A stretch of DNA of 36,111 nt. Origin: Legionella qingyii. Lineage in GTDB: Bacteria > Pseudomonadota > Gammaproteobacteria > Legionellales > Legionellaceae. Both the position numbers and the translations under genes were made by a program. The first letter of the stretch is position 1. The number at the start of each line of letters is the position of its first letter. The stretch covers positions 1 to 36,111 of the forward strand of contig NZ_QHJG01000042.1 in NCBI RefSeq assembly GCF_003184185.1, in the 5' to 3' direction. The notes under the pieces were generated by a model. The model made no database searches. It was given only the letters and a program-made list of their open reading frames with translations, and was not told the DNA's origin. Below are positions 25,529 through 33,686 of this stretch, piece by piece.

Positions 25529-26422
25529 ATGTTTAAAAGAATCGCTTTATTTCTTGCTACGAACTTAGCCATACTCTTAGTCATTTCTTTTATACTAAGC
25601 TTATTTAATATTGGCCCATACCTGTCGCAATATGGTTTAAATTATAAAGCCCTGTTAATCTACGCCGCGATTGTGGGGTTTACAGGATCATTCATTTCAC
25701 TTTTTATTTCCAAATGGATGGCAATTCATGCATTTAATGTTCAATTAATTGAGAGACCAACGACCGAAGCGGAGTCTTGGTTAATGAATCAAGTAAGCAA
25801 TTTAGCCAAGAAAAGAAACATTGGAATGCCTGATGTTGGAATTTACGACAGCCCGGAACCTAATGCGTTTGCAACAGGATGGAATAAAAACAAGGCCCTT
25901 GTTGCTGTTTCGACAGGATTACTCAATGCAATGCAGGAAGATGAGATACAAGCTGTATTAGGGCATGAAATTTCTCATGTTGCGAATGGCGACATGGTAA
26001 CCCTCACTTTAATTCAAGGTGTAGTCAACACGTTCGTCATATTTTTTGCCCGTATTGCCGCATTTTTTGTGATGCAGTTTTTCAGAAGAGGCAGTGATGA
26101 AGAGATACAAGGTGGTTTCGTTTATTATGGGGTGGCTCTCATATTTGAATTACTGTTTGGAATTTTAGCCTCCCTGATCGTCATGTGGTTCTCTCGCTAT
26201 CGCGAATTTCGCGCAGACAGGGGAGCCGCGCAATATGTTGGTAAAGACAAGATGATCAAGGCATTACAACGTTTGCAACAACTCATGGATCAAACGCCAA
26301 CAGACGATCGTGCACCAGCATTTAATACCATGAAAATATCAAGCCACGGGAGTTGGCTTGCTCTATTCTCAAGCCATCCTCCGCTTGAAAAACGAATTGA
26401 AGCATTGCAAAAATATAGATAA
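25529..26422 (+). CDS. htpX: Protease HtpX, membrane M48 metalloprotease
   Basis: Zinc metalloprotease of the inner membrane that degrades misfolded membrane proteins. The N-terminus has two transmembrane helices (about 5-28 and 36-60). The zinc site is LGHEISH (His146, Glu147, His150) with the downstream Glu in a REFRADRGAA motif. Two further hydrophobic segments lie between these motifs (about 155-180 and 195-215). The protein ends with the family's SSHPPLEKRIEAL block. The start at 25529 matches the usual M-x-RIALFLATNLA beginning and has GGAG nine bases upstream; the frame extends 14 codons further without support. Length (297) is normal for HtpX. It converges on corA with only 31 bp between stops. 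Confidence 0.96.
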   Translation: MFKRIALFLATNLAILLVISFILSLFNIGPYLSQYGLNYKALLIYAAIVGFTGSFISLFISKWMAIHAFNVQLIERPTTEAESWLMNQVSNLAKKRNIGMPDVGIYDSPEPNAFATGWNKNKALVAVSTGLLNAMQEDEIQAVLGHEISHVANGDMVTLTLIQGVVNTFVIFFARIAAFFVMQFFRRGSDEEIQGGFVYYGVALIFELLFGILASLIVMWFSRYREFRADRGAAQYVGKDKMIKALQRLQQLMDQTPTDDRAPAFNTMKISSHGSWLALFSSHPPLEKRIEALQKYR

Positions 26423-26453
26423 TACTTTTTTTACTTTGGAGTCAATTTAAAAT

Positions 26454-27422
26454 TTATAACCATTTTTTCTTTTTAAAATATCTGAATGGCAACCATGCTG
26501 AAATGACCATCATCAGTATCGCCAGCGGATAGCCCACATGCCAACGTAACTCAGGCATGGCATTAAAGTTCATTCCATAGATGCTTGCTATGAGAGTTGG
26601 TGGCAGGAAAATAACGGCGGCAACTGAGAAAATTTTAATTATACTATTTTGCTCGATATTGATCATACCTAAAGTAGCATCGAGTAAGAAGCTAAATTTG
26701 GTAGAGAGGAAACTTGCATGTTCTCGAAGCGCATTGATATCTTTTTGGATTATGTGGATCTCTTTAGAAATATCTGAGCCACTTACCTGTTCTAAGTAAG
26801 AAATTAAGCGAGTGAATGATATTAAACTTTCACTGGCTTTAGTACCAAGGTCTCCATTGGCTCCTATGTATTGTAATATATGCTTATAGTTTGTTTCAGC
26901 TGTTGTATCATTATTTTCTTGTGGATGAAAAATAATTTTCGATATTTCATCAAATTTGTCGCTTATTTTTTCTAAAATATCAGCAAGCCTATCTACGACG
27001 GCATCTAATAATTCTATTAATATAGCTTTTGCATTGTAATCTTTTGTTTTAGAACGCACTAACTTTTTAATAAATAATTTAAATGGATGCAACTCTACAT
27101 AGCGCAAGGTAATCAAGCATTTTTCGGCAAGCATAAAAGTGACCACATCCGTTTTAACTTCAGGTAAATCGGATAGAGCAACCATTGTTGCTGTCATATA
27201 TAAAACGTTATTGTCAGTATACAATCTACTGGAAGGCTCGATTTCTTCAACTTCTTCTTTAGTCGGGATTTCAATTTTTAATTGCTCTTCGACTAGCTGT
27301 TCTTCTTCTTTTGTCGGAGACAGTAAATCAATCCAAAGTGCATTTTGCAGGAGATCTTTATTCTCATCGTTAAGAATTCTGGACTGTATGCGAGAATCAG
27401 TTTGGTAATAAATGACTACCAT
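26454..27422 (-). CDS. corA: CorA-family magnesium/cobalt transporter
   Basis: Pentameric inner-membrane channel for Mg2+ (and Co2+, Ni2+). The long cytosolic N-terminal funnel ends in the helix leading to TM1 (IKIFSVAAVIFLPPTLIASI), followed at once by the selectivity motif YGMNF and MPEL loop. TM2 (YPLAILMMVISAWLPF) and a basic tail (RYFKKKKWL) follow. Length (322) is typical. AAAGGA lies well placed before the ATG. The N-terminal domain begins VVIYYQTDSRIQ and is quite acidic, as expected for a regulatory Mg2+-sensing funnel. No Mg2+-responsive leader structure was recognised upstream. Confidence 0.95.
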   Translation of the reverse strand: MVVIYYQTDSRIQSRILNDENKDLLQNALWIDLLSPTKEEEQLVEEQLKIEIPTKEEVEEIEPSSRLYTDNNVLYMTATMVALSDLPEVKTDVVTFMLAEKCLITLRYVELHPFKLFIKKLVRSKTKDYNAKAILIELLDAVVDRLADILEKISDKFDEISKIIFHPQENNDTTAETNYKHILQYIGANGDLGTKASESLISFTRLISYLEQVSGSDISKEIHIIQKDINALREHASFLSTKFSFLLDATLGMINIEQNSIIKIFSVAAVIFLPPTLIASIYGMNFNAMPELRWHVGYPLAILMMVISAWLPFRYFKKKKWL

Positions 27423-27595
27423 GTAATTTATCCTTTTCGCTTTATAAAATGCTGTATCCGAGTTCTTATCTTATCTTGTTTTATCATAAATAAGTAGCGT
27501 TCCTCCATCGGGCGTTCAGTGTCCAATATATGTGGGTTTATGTTTAATGACTAATTTCAGATTTTTAATATCGTGCCCCACAAATTAACTCAATG

Positions 27596-27628
27596 CTTAA
27601 TATTTGGTTAAGTTGTCTTGTGTAATAT
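27596..27628 (+). promoter_or_regulatory. PmrA box and -10 element
   Basis: CTTAATATT (27596-27604), two bases, GTTAAGTTG (27607-27615) fit the PmrA-box form cTTAATatT-N2-cTTAATatT used by Legionella effector genes. A -10-like TAATAT lies at 27623-27628, seven bases after the box. The same seven-base gap is seen for the box at 34782-34801. Confidence 0.6.
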
Positions 27629-27670
27629 ATAAGTATTCAGGCTATAGGATACTTTGAAATAGTGAGTTAA

Positions 27671-29476
27671 ATGATGTTGTCTAAAGTAATTAGTGTATCT
27701 AAACATATTAAATCAAAAGTAAGAAAACCTATAAATTTAGGCGGTAACACACAAGTTGTTCGTTTCTATTCTAATGATTGGAAGAAATTTAATGAGGGAT
27801 CTTGTGACATTGAGGGAGTGCTGCAATCAGGTAAAGAAGCATTTCCAGATATTTTTAAAGATTCAACAGTTGAATTTACTGCATTAAAAAATTCAGTACA
27901 AAAGAAAGATGAATTAAAGTTGATGATAACTGCTTTTGGACACCATAAGGGGCATCATGGTACATCGGTTGGTGATTTAATTCTATATGAAAGCCGTAGA
28001 CGCTCATTACAAATGACAGGAGCTTTAATTCCTTTATTAGTAAAAACACCACCTCAAAATATCGAGTTTGGTTGCTTTGTCCGTGATTTCCACTCAAAAC
28101 ATATTGTTCCAGCGATTCCTGAAATAGATATGTTGTCTGAGCGACAGAAATATCTTGATTGGGTCTATCGTGTGTTAAATGATGCGGATAAGCGGCAACA
28201 ACATCCGCAGATTTATAAGCATTTTCATAAATTGAAAGCAGAACTCCTAAAACGGAGAGAAGAAGGAATTATTGATGCATCTGATTTGGGGATAAGTGAA
28301 TTGGCTATGATTCGAGTAGCAGATGATTTACTTAAAAAGGAAGTTGATGAACGAATATATACTGTTTCAGAGTCTGTTATTGAGTCACTTCTTAAACAAT
28401 GCAAATATGAAGCGTTACCTTTAGTCTCGGCAGTACATGCAAATACATTTATTGGTGTGCCTGAGAAGGCACCTACAAGTTATCCTGACCGGTTCACAGT
28501 TTTGATGGCTGGAGGACCAGGCAGCGGTAAATCAATTACAACAGAAAGTTTTGCATTACAATTGCAACAACAAACTGGATATTCATTGGATGAACTTGCT
28601 CTACTTACTGTTGATAGAAAACGAACAATTTATTATGACGATGAGTGTGTCAAAGGCGCTCATAAAAAGCATATTGGTACATTAACACATGCAGAAGCAG
28701 TAGTGACCTATAATATGAGCGGTGAATTTTTAACGCGTCGTATGGATCAAAATAAAAAAGTGCCGAATGTATTCAAAGAAATGTGTAATGTATGGCCTAA
28801 GTGGCTTGATATAGGTTTAAAAAAAGATGGAACTTATTTGATAACTGTTTCGACAAGAAAGCCAGAGAATGCTGTGGATGGTGTGATTCAAAGAGGTATT
28901 GCGAATAACGATTTTATTACACCTCCCGAGTATGTATTAAATTCATATCGGAGTGTTAGTGAACGTTTTCCATTAGTTATCCAGGAAAACAGGTCGAATA
29001 AAGTAATTATTAGTGTCGTAAATAATGAGTTGGCGATTGAAAAAAAATTCAGTCGCCAGCAAGATCAAGAGTCTAATTCAGAAGGGAACAAACCTGCTAT
29101 TGTAGTAGATTGTGAGACGAACACAATATATGTAATAAATCTTCCGCAATATATGGATTTTATCAATCAAAGCCAACTTAATACCAAGGCTACATCTGCA
29201 CAAGAACTTTTTGCAAATGCAGATATTTCAATTGCTGCGGGTATGGCAAGAGTAATCGATCCGGCTAAATTTGAATCGGTTAAAATTGCATTTGTTAGTA
29301 AGGACATCAGTTCAACTGCAATTAATAAACTTGAGAAAAATATAGTAGCAACTGTCCAAGATGGTGTGCTCAGCGTTTCAGATGAAGAAGGATTTGAAGA
29401 GTTAAAATCTAATGCTCCAGAACATTTTGACGCATTAAAGAGCGCAACACTGCAAAGCACACTGAGCATAAAGTGA
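27671..29476 (+). CDS. P-loop (zeta-toxin-like) effector candidate
   Basis: 601 residues, soluble. A Walker A motif, MAGGPGSGKS (GGPGSGKS at 281-288), opens an ATP-binding domain of about 200 residues. Its continuation (TTESFALQLQ, LLTVDRKRTIYYDD, TYNMSGEFLTRRMDQNKK, YLITVSTRKPENAVDG, ITPPEYVLNSYRSVSERFPLVI) follows the order of zeta-toxin/PEZ-type small-molecule kinases, though no antitoxin gene lies beside it. The first 270 residues (with ITAFGHHKGHHGTSVGD) and the last 120 are not recognised. The acidic stretch SDEEGFEELKS about 30 residues from the end fits an E-block export signal. With the upstream PmrA box this is a strong Dot/Icm effector candidate. The zeta-toxin link is tentative; any AAA-like kinase is possible. 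The ribosome site is weak. Confidence 0.75.
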   Translation: MMLSKVISVSKHIKSKVRKPINLGGNTQVVRFYSNDWKKFNEGSCDIEGVLQSGKEAFPDIFKDSTVEFTALKNSVQKKDELKLMITAFGHHKGHHGTSVGDLILYESRRRSLQMTGALIPLLVKTPPQNIEFGCFVRDFHSKHIVPAIPEIDMLSERQKYLDWVYRVLNDADKRQQHPQIYKHFHKLKAELLKRREEGIIDASDLGISELAMIRVADDLLKKEVDERIYTVSESVIESLLKQCKYEALPLVSAVHANTFIGVPEKAPTSYPDRFTVLMAGGPGSGKSITTESFALQLQQQTGYSLDELALLTVDRKRTIYYDDECVKGAHKKHIGTLTHAEAVVTYNMSGEFLTRRMDQNKKVPNVFKEMCNVWPKWLDIGLKKDGTYLITVSTRKPENAVDGVIQRGIANNDFITPPEYVLNSYRSVSERFPLVIQENRSNKVIISVVNNELAIEKKFSRQQDQESNSEGNKPAIVVDCETNTIYVINLPQYMDFINQSQLNTKATSAQELFANADISIAAGMARVIDPAKFESVKIAFVSKDISSTAINKLEKNIVATVQDGVLSVSDEEGFEELKSNAPEHFDALKSATLQSTLSIK

Positions 29477-29606
29477 ATGCCTAATGGCTTCTAGGTAATT
29501 AGTCCTCGTAGCTAGGGTTAAAGCGCATGCCCTAACCGAGCTTCGCTTTTGCTGCACCTAGGCCTACAAGCTTAAGTTGACGCCATTGTGTGAACGCTCC
29601 TTTTGC
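29477..29606. other. GC-richer partly palindromic spacer
   Basis: Noticeably richer in G+C than its surroundings. It contains the palindrome TAGGCCTA (about 29559-29566), AAGCTT, and imperfectly paired AGCTAGGGTT / CCCTAACCGAGCT segments. It may be a dispersed repeat or terminator for the genes that converge here; only one copy is visible. Confidence 0.35.
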
Positions 29607-29822
29607 TTACTTAAACTTCGAAACGGGCCCTTGGGCATCCGCTGACGAAGAATTTTCGAGTTCGTTCACAATTACCTTTGTAGATTCATTTAATTTTGGT
29701 TTAGCTCCCTTTTCCGTAACTATTGACCAATCCACCTCTTTAAACAAACTGCTGGCAGTTGGGCTATTTTTAATTACTTTCTGAGGGCAGGAAGTAGCAA
29801 ATCTTTTAAAAAACATCATCAT
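29607..29822 (-). CDS. Small protein of the DWS pair (71 residues)
   Basis: AAAGGA stands eight bases before three successive ATG codons, so translation is well supported. The C-terminal half (EVDWSIVTEKGAKPKLNEST, then VIVNELENSS) aligns without gaps to the 55-residue product of 29919-30086 (SIDWSVTVDKKQINSLNKNT, then TIAQELDNNP). Shared positions are (V/I)DWS(V/I), LN-x-x-T-x-x-I and EL(D/E)N. The N-terminal 28 residues (MMMFFKRFATSCPQKVIKN) are an extra basic segment. No membrane segment, no known domain. A possible promoter lies just upstream (TTGCAT, 16 nt, TATCAT), so the pair may not be strictly one operon. Confidence 0.65.
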   Translation of the reverse strand: MMMFFKRFATSCPQKVIKNSPTASSLFKEVDWSIVTEKGAKPKLNESTKVIVNELENSSSADAQGPVSKFK

Positions 29823-29918
29823 CTATAAAATCCTTTTTTAATAAAACATGCTCTAACTATGATAGATTTTTATAAAAAATATGCAAGTTTTATTTTTTAA
29901 TCAATAATAAAATGTAAC

Positions 29919-30086
29919 TTATTGTTTTTTCTTTGGATTTAACTCACTCTTATCTGGTAATGGATTATTATCTAACTCTTGGGCAATCGTTCGTGTATTT
30001 TTATTGAGGGAATTTATTTGTTTTTTATCTACAGTAACACTCCAGTCAATCGATTTTCCAAAATTTTTGGGAATTTTTTTAGACAT
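29919..30086 (-). CDS. Very small protein of the DWS pair (55 residues)
   Basis: ATG at 30086 follows AGGAGA at good distance, and the frame closes with TAA at 29919-29921. The product begins MSKKIPKNFGKSIDWSVTVD and ends with a charged tail rich in Lys (NPKKKQ). It is the paralogue of the next gene downstream: (V/I)DWS, LN-x-x-T-x-x-I and EL(D/E)N are shared. It is soluble, highly charged, probably disordered at the ends with one helix in the middle. The tandem arrangement, good ribosome sites on both genes and conservation between them argue that both are real. The function is unknown. Confidence 0.65.
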   Translation of the reverse strand: MSKKIPKNFGKSIDWSVTVDKKQINSLNKNTRTIAQELDNNPLPDKSELNPKKKQ

Positions 30087-30358
30087 TCTGGTTGTCTCCT
30101 AAAATATTCAATCTACTTTATGTATATATTAGCAAAATATCCTACGGCAATCAGGTTAAAGATAAGTAACATTATATTTAGGCCCTTTTTTTATTTGGCA
30201 TGAATCAAACAATTTTTTAACATGTGATTAATAATCATAAAGATGATTTTCTCCATTATCTAATCAGTCATCAAGAGACATAAATCATCATTATGAGTGC
30301 TCAAGGCGGGGCGATTGCTCTAAATGAACTATACACAAAACGAATCAAAGGAAGTGAT

Positions 30359-31000
30359 ATGTTTTCAAAAATTGATCAAATAAGAAAAAGAAATAGAAAA
30401 AAAGTGATAAAAGCAATAGCTGAGCTTGATGCTATAACTTATGAGACAGTTTCAACGTTTTTACCTGCGAAACTTGCTGACGGCTCATTGGAATTAGATC
30501 ATAGTGTTTATATGCCTGTTGATCCTAGCACCGTGAAGCCAAATGGTGTTGGTCGATATCTTATCTATGATCACCCTGATGAAGCAAATCCTTTTTCCAT
30601 ATGGGCATTCGCATTCGCACCAAGACAAAAAACAACAATTCATGACCACAAATATAAGGGAACGGTGACTGTTCTGGAAGGGCCAATATCTGAGAAATAC
30701 TATCGACCCACAGGCGAACTGACTGCACGATTAGAGACTCGCATTGACCGTTATCGCTTTCATTGCAATCGTGATGATTTAAGTGAGATATTTGTACATC
30801 AGCTCAAGCGAAGGAAAGGTTTGGGGGAAGGGATTAGTGTGACTTTACATATATATAATATGCAAGCTTATTTAGTGAATTTAGAGGGCGATAAAGTAGA
30901 TCGAAGGAACTTAAAAACAATCTATTCTAAGGATAAAACGATCGATGAAGAGAATAGCGCGACTTATTCGGAAGCTTACCCTCAGTTAAAATTTGATTAA
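30359..31000 (+). CDS. Cysteine dioxygenase-like cupin
   Basis: Likely non-haem Fe(II) thiol dioxygenase that oxidises cysteine (or a related thiol) to its sulfinate. The metal-binding cupin motif TTIHDHKYKGTVTVLEG gives His95 and His97, followed by the GPISEKYY strand; the third ligand is His164 in GISVTLHIYNMQ. This three-His set is characteristic of CDO-type enzymes, which lack the Glu of ordinary cupins. Start at 30359 is chosen for AAAGGA at 30347-30352; an ATG at 30293 has no ribosome site. The first 50 residues are basic and helical. The tail (from about 170) is charged and not part of the fold. It is transcribed alone, divergent from the DWS pair. Confidence 0.82.
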   Translation: MFSKIDQIRKRNRKKVIKAIAELDAITYETVSTFLPAKLADGSLELDHSVYMPVDPSTVKPNGVGRYLIYDHPDEANPFSIWAFAFAPRQKTTIHDHKYKGTVTVLEGPISEKYYRPTGELTARLETRIDRYRFHCNRDDLSEIFVHQLKRRKGLGEGISVTLHIYNMQAYLVNLEGDKVDRRNLKTIYSKDKTIDEENSATYSEAYPQLKFD

Positions 31001-31091
31001 TTAGATAATTATAATCTCTATCAAGGAGTTACTAGGTAATCCAATTGCGAATTTTATTAGAGAATTTTTTCTAGATCGGCATAAATCGATA

Positions 31092-31115
31092 AGCCAGGAT
31101 ATAATTAACCTGGCT
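31092..31115. terminator. Hairpin between convergent genes
   Basis: AGCCAGG (31092-31098) and CCTGGCT (31109-31115) form a 7-bp stem with a 10-nt AT-rich loop, extended imperfectly by CGAT on both sides. It separates the cupin gene and argF. Confidence 0.55.
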
Positions 31116-31126
31116 CGATATATTAA

Positions 31127-32206
31127 TTATAAATTTAAAAAGAGAAGTAGCGCTTTTTGTACGTGCCTCCTGTTTTCACTTTGAGTAAAAATTATGGAAG
31201 CAGGGCTGTCTGGCAAAGTCTTTGATACTTCTTTTCCTCGCTCCATGGGCATACAATGCATAAATACTGCTTCTGGCTTTGCATAAGCCATTAAGGCTTC
31301 ATTTACTTGAAATCCTTGAAAGGCTTGATCATTTTCCTGACCTTCAAAGCCCATACTGGTCCATACGTCCGTATAAACTGCATCGGCATTTTTAACCGCT
31401 TCTTCCGGTTTAGAAAAAGTATGAATCATTCCTGTCTTAATGCTTTTTGCTTGTTTGACAAGCGAATCATTCGGTTGATGGGATTCGGGACAGCAGTAAT
31501 TAATTGTTATTCCTAATTGAGGTGCAAGAAGCATCAAACTATGAAGAATGTTATTTCCATCACCTATATAAGCCACGGTTAGTCCATCAAGTGAGCCGAA
31601 TTGTTCCCATAGGCTTAGTAAATCAGCAAGAATCTGGCATGGATGATGTAATGCCGAAAGACCATTGATTACAGGCACTTTTGCATAGGTAGCCATTTCC
31701 TCTAACAATTCATCAGCATGGGTTCTTACCATAATAAAATCGGCATAGCCGTTTAGAACTCTTGCCATATCTGCTGGTGTTTCTTGTTTTCTGGTATTGC
31801 CTACGCTTTCAATGGCTATCCCACCCAAACTTTGAATGGCCATTGCAAAACTTAATCGGGTTCGAAAAGAAGGCTTCTCAAAAATCATCGCAAGGCTTTT
31901 ACTAGCTAGAGCCTGATTGTAAAGGGCTGGAGTTTGTTTAAGCGTTTTAGCGTTCTCCAAAATATGCATTAAATCCTCTGGACTTAATTCAGTTCCTGTC
32001 AGCAAATGCTTTGGTTTTTTAGCGGATGATGTATTAGTTAAGTCAGCTGATTCAGATGCAGGATCTTTGGTTTGGTACGAACCTGATTCAAGATCAAATA
32101 TTGCTTGTTGTAGATTAATCACGAACGTATTAGTTGTTATTTCACTAATAGATTGAGAAGAGTTTTCTGCAATCTGATTGTTATTGACTGGGATAGTAAG
32201 GGACAT
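31127..32206 (-). CDS. argF: Ornithine carbamoyltransferase with N-terminal extension
   Basis: Makes citrulline from ornithine and carbamoyl phosphate in arginine metabolism. Carbamoyl-phosphate site SFRTR at about 113-117; HPCQILAD and the Cys-containing HCMPMERGKEV ornithine-binding motif are intact. The conserved enzyme starts at KPKHLLTGTELSPEDL (about residue 64). About 63 extra Ser/Thr/Asn-rich residues precede it, unusual for a family of roughly 305-340 residues. No start codon lies between the extension and the core, so the extension should be translated. Start at 32206 follows GGAGG; a TTG at 32221 has no site. The gene lies 20 bp after the arginine-binding lipoprotein gene and is probably in one operon under the ArgR-type operator at 33028-33065. 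Confidence 0.93.
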   Translation of the reverse strand: MSLTIPVNNNQIAENSSQSISEITTNTFVINLQQAIFDLESGSYQTKDPASESADLTNTSSAKKPKHLLTGTELSPEDLMHILENAKTLKQTPALYNQALASKSLAMIFEKPSFRTRLSFAMAIQSLGGIAIESVGNTRKQETPADMARVLNGYADFIMVRTHADELLEEMATYAKVPVINGLSALHHPCQILADLLSLWEQFGSLDGLTVAYIGDGNNILHSLMLLAPQLGITINYCCPESHQPNDSLVKQAKSIKTGMIHTFSKPEEAVKNADAVYTDVWTSMGFEGQENDQAFQGFQVNEALMAYAKPEAVFMHCMPMERGKEVSKTLPDSPASIIFTQSENRRHVQKALLLFLNL

Positions 32207-32226
32207 GTTAGCCTCCATCAATTTAT

Positions 32227-32961
32227 TTATAATGAGTCCTTTAACCAGATATGTTCCAGCTTTTGAATTTCTCCATTTTCTTTAAGCTTTTGTAATGCCT
32301 TGTTAATTTTAATTGTTAAAGGAGAGCCTTTTTTGACGACTAATGCATATCCATGATCTGCTTTGGCAATTACGGAATGAGAAAGATCCATATGTTTTTT
32401 GCAGTAGATCTTACCCTGAGATCCATCCATTAAAACGACATCAACAAGACCTGCAATTAATGCTTCAACCGCTTGATTGTTATTGTCCAGGACAGTAATT
32501 TCGACTTGAGGATAATTTTCACGCAACCAAATCTCCATAATACTACCGAGTTGTACTGCTACTTTCTTTCCTTTAAGTTGGTTCGGCATTGTGATTGGTT
32601 GGTTGGAATGATACACGGCGGCCATACCTTCAAAATAGTAAGGTTCAGAGAAGTCGAAATTGATTTTTCGAGTGTCAGTAATTGAGATAGTCGCTATGGC
32701 AACATCATCTTGCCCAGAGCTTATGGCTGGAAGAACAGTACTGAATTGCATATTGTCAAAAACAGCGTTTTTGCCAAGTTCCTTAGCTATTAGTTTTGCT
32801 AAATCAATATCAAATCCTTTTAGATTGCCGTGGTTGCTATATTCAAAAGGTGGATATTCCGCGGATGTGGCGAAATGCAGAGAATTCTCATTGCTCTTTC
32901 TATCGCATGAAGATATGAGAATTGTTGTTGTGAATGCCAGGAGCTTTAAAAATTGACTCAT
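32227..32961 (-). CDS. artJ: Arginine-type amino-acid-binding lipoprotein of an ABC importer
   Basis: Solute-binding protein family 3. The N-terminus is a lipoprotein signal (MSQFLKLLAFTTTILISSC) with the acylated Cys at 19. The fold then follows the family order: FATSAEYPPFEY, GFDIDLAKLIAKELGK, ISSGQDDVAIATISITDTRK, FSEPYYFEGMAAVY, LKGKKVAVQLGS, EALIAGLVDVVLMDG. It most resembles arginine/lysine/ornithine or ArtJ-type binders; ligand specificity is inferred from its pairing with argF and the arginine operator. No permease or ATPase gene lies in the window, so these must be elsewhere. The ribosome site is weak. First gene of the artJ-argF unit. Confidence 0.85.
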   Translation of the reverse strand: MSQFLKLLAFTTTILISSCDRKSNENSLHFATSAEYPPFEYSNHGNLKGFDIDLAKLIAKELGKNAVFDNMQFSTVLPAISSGQDDVAIATISITDTRKINFDFSEPYYFEGMAAVYHSNQPITMPNQLKGKKVAVQLGSIMEIWLRENYPQVEITVLDNNNQAVEALIAGLVDVVLMDGSQGKIYCKKHMDLSHSVIAKADHGYALVVKKGSPLTIKINKALQKLKENGEIQKLEHIWLKDSL

Positions 32962-33027
32962 ATGAATTCAATTCCATGTATTATCCGTTAAATGAATATA
33001 TATGTCATTTGCTTTATTGTCAATGAG

Positions 33028-33065
33028 TATGAATATAATTTCAATTTATTGAATATGTGGTCAAT
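33028..33065 (-). promoter_or_regulatory. Candidate ArgR operator (two ARG boxes)
   Basis: TATGAATATAATTTCAAT (33028-33045) matches the ARG-box form wnTGAATwwwwATTCAnw at all but one core position. After two bases a weaker second box, ATTGAATATGTGGTCAAT, follows (33048-33065). Tandem 18-bp boxes spaced by 2-3 bp are the usual ArgR target. They lie 67 bp before artJ, suggesting arginine-dependent control of artJ-argF. Confidence 0.6.
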
Positions 33066-33137
33066 TCGGAGGGTTTTGTTAACCAAAAAGATGCAGCAGT
33101 TATTTTTTAGAACAGCGTTTTTGGAATCTTTTGAATA

Positions 33138-33584
33138 TTAAGTAAAATCTAATTGCCGCCACGCTTCATATAAAATAACTGCAACTGCATTTGAAAGATT
33201 TAAACTTCGGTTATTCTCACGCATTGGAATAGAGAGAGAGGGGTATTTTTGTAATACTTCTTCAGGTAAGCCGTTGGATTCAGGTCCGAACAAAAACATG
33301 TTTTCCGGTGTAAATTGAACCTTTGAGTAACACTTCTGAGCTCGGGCACTGAACGTATAAATCGTTTTTTGATGATGTTGTTGAATAAAGGTTTCCCAAT
33401 TTTCATACTGGGAAATAGAAGCCCATTCGTGATAATCGAGCCCTGCACGTCGTAATGCTTTTTCTTGTAATGAAAAACCGAGAGGATGTATTAAATGTAA
33501 TTTTGCCCCAGTATTAGCACATAATCGAATGATGTTTCCAGTATTTGGGGGAATCTCAGGTTGGTATAAGGCAATATGAAACAT
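33138..33584 (-). CDS. trmL: tRNA (cytidine/uridine-2'-O-)-methyltransferase TrmL
   Basis: SPOUT-class methyltransferase that adds a 2'-O-methyl group to the wobble base (C34 or cmnm5U34) of tRNA-Leu isoacceptors, using S-adenosylmethionine. 148 residues, the usual small size without an extra RNA-binding domain. Motifs in order: PEIPPNTGNIIRLCANTG (motif 1), HLIHPLGF, FGPESNGLPEEV (motif 2) and the knot-forming IPMRENNRSLNLSNAVAVIL (motif 3). All look intact. It is transcribed leftward, about 100 bp after the gene at 33687. No strong ribosome site. Confidence 0.95.
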   Translation of the reverse strand: MFHIALYQPEIPPNTGNIIRLCANTGAKLHLIHPLGFSLQEKALRRAGLDYHEWASISQYENWETFIQQHHQKTIYTFSARAQKCYSKVQFTPENMFLFGPESNGLPEEVLQKYPSLSIPMRENNRSLNLSNAVAVILYEAWRQLDFT

Positions 33585-33686
33585 AAGTTTTATAGAATAA
33601 TAAAAGGTTATAGCGATTAATTAAAAATGATAATGGCATATAGAATAGAGTCAAGAAGTAGCATTTTATCCTTGCTTATACGATGC

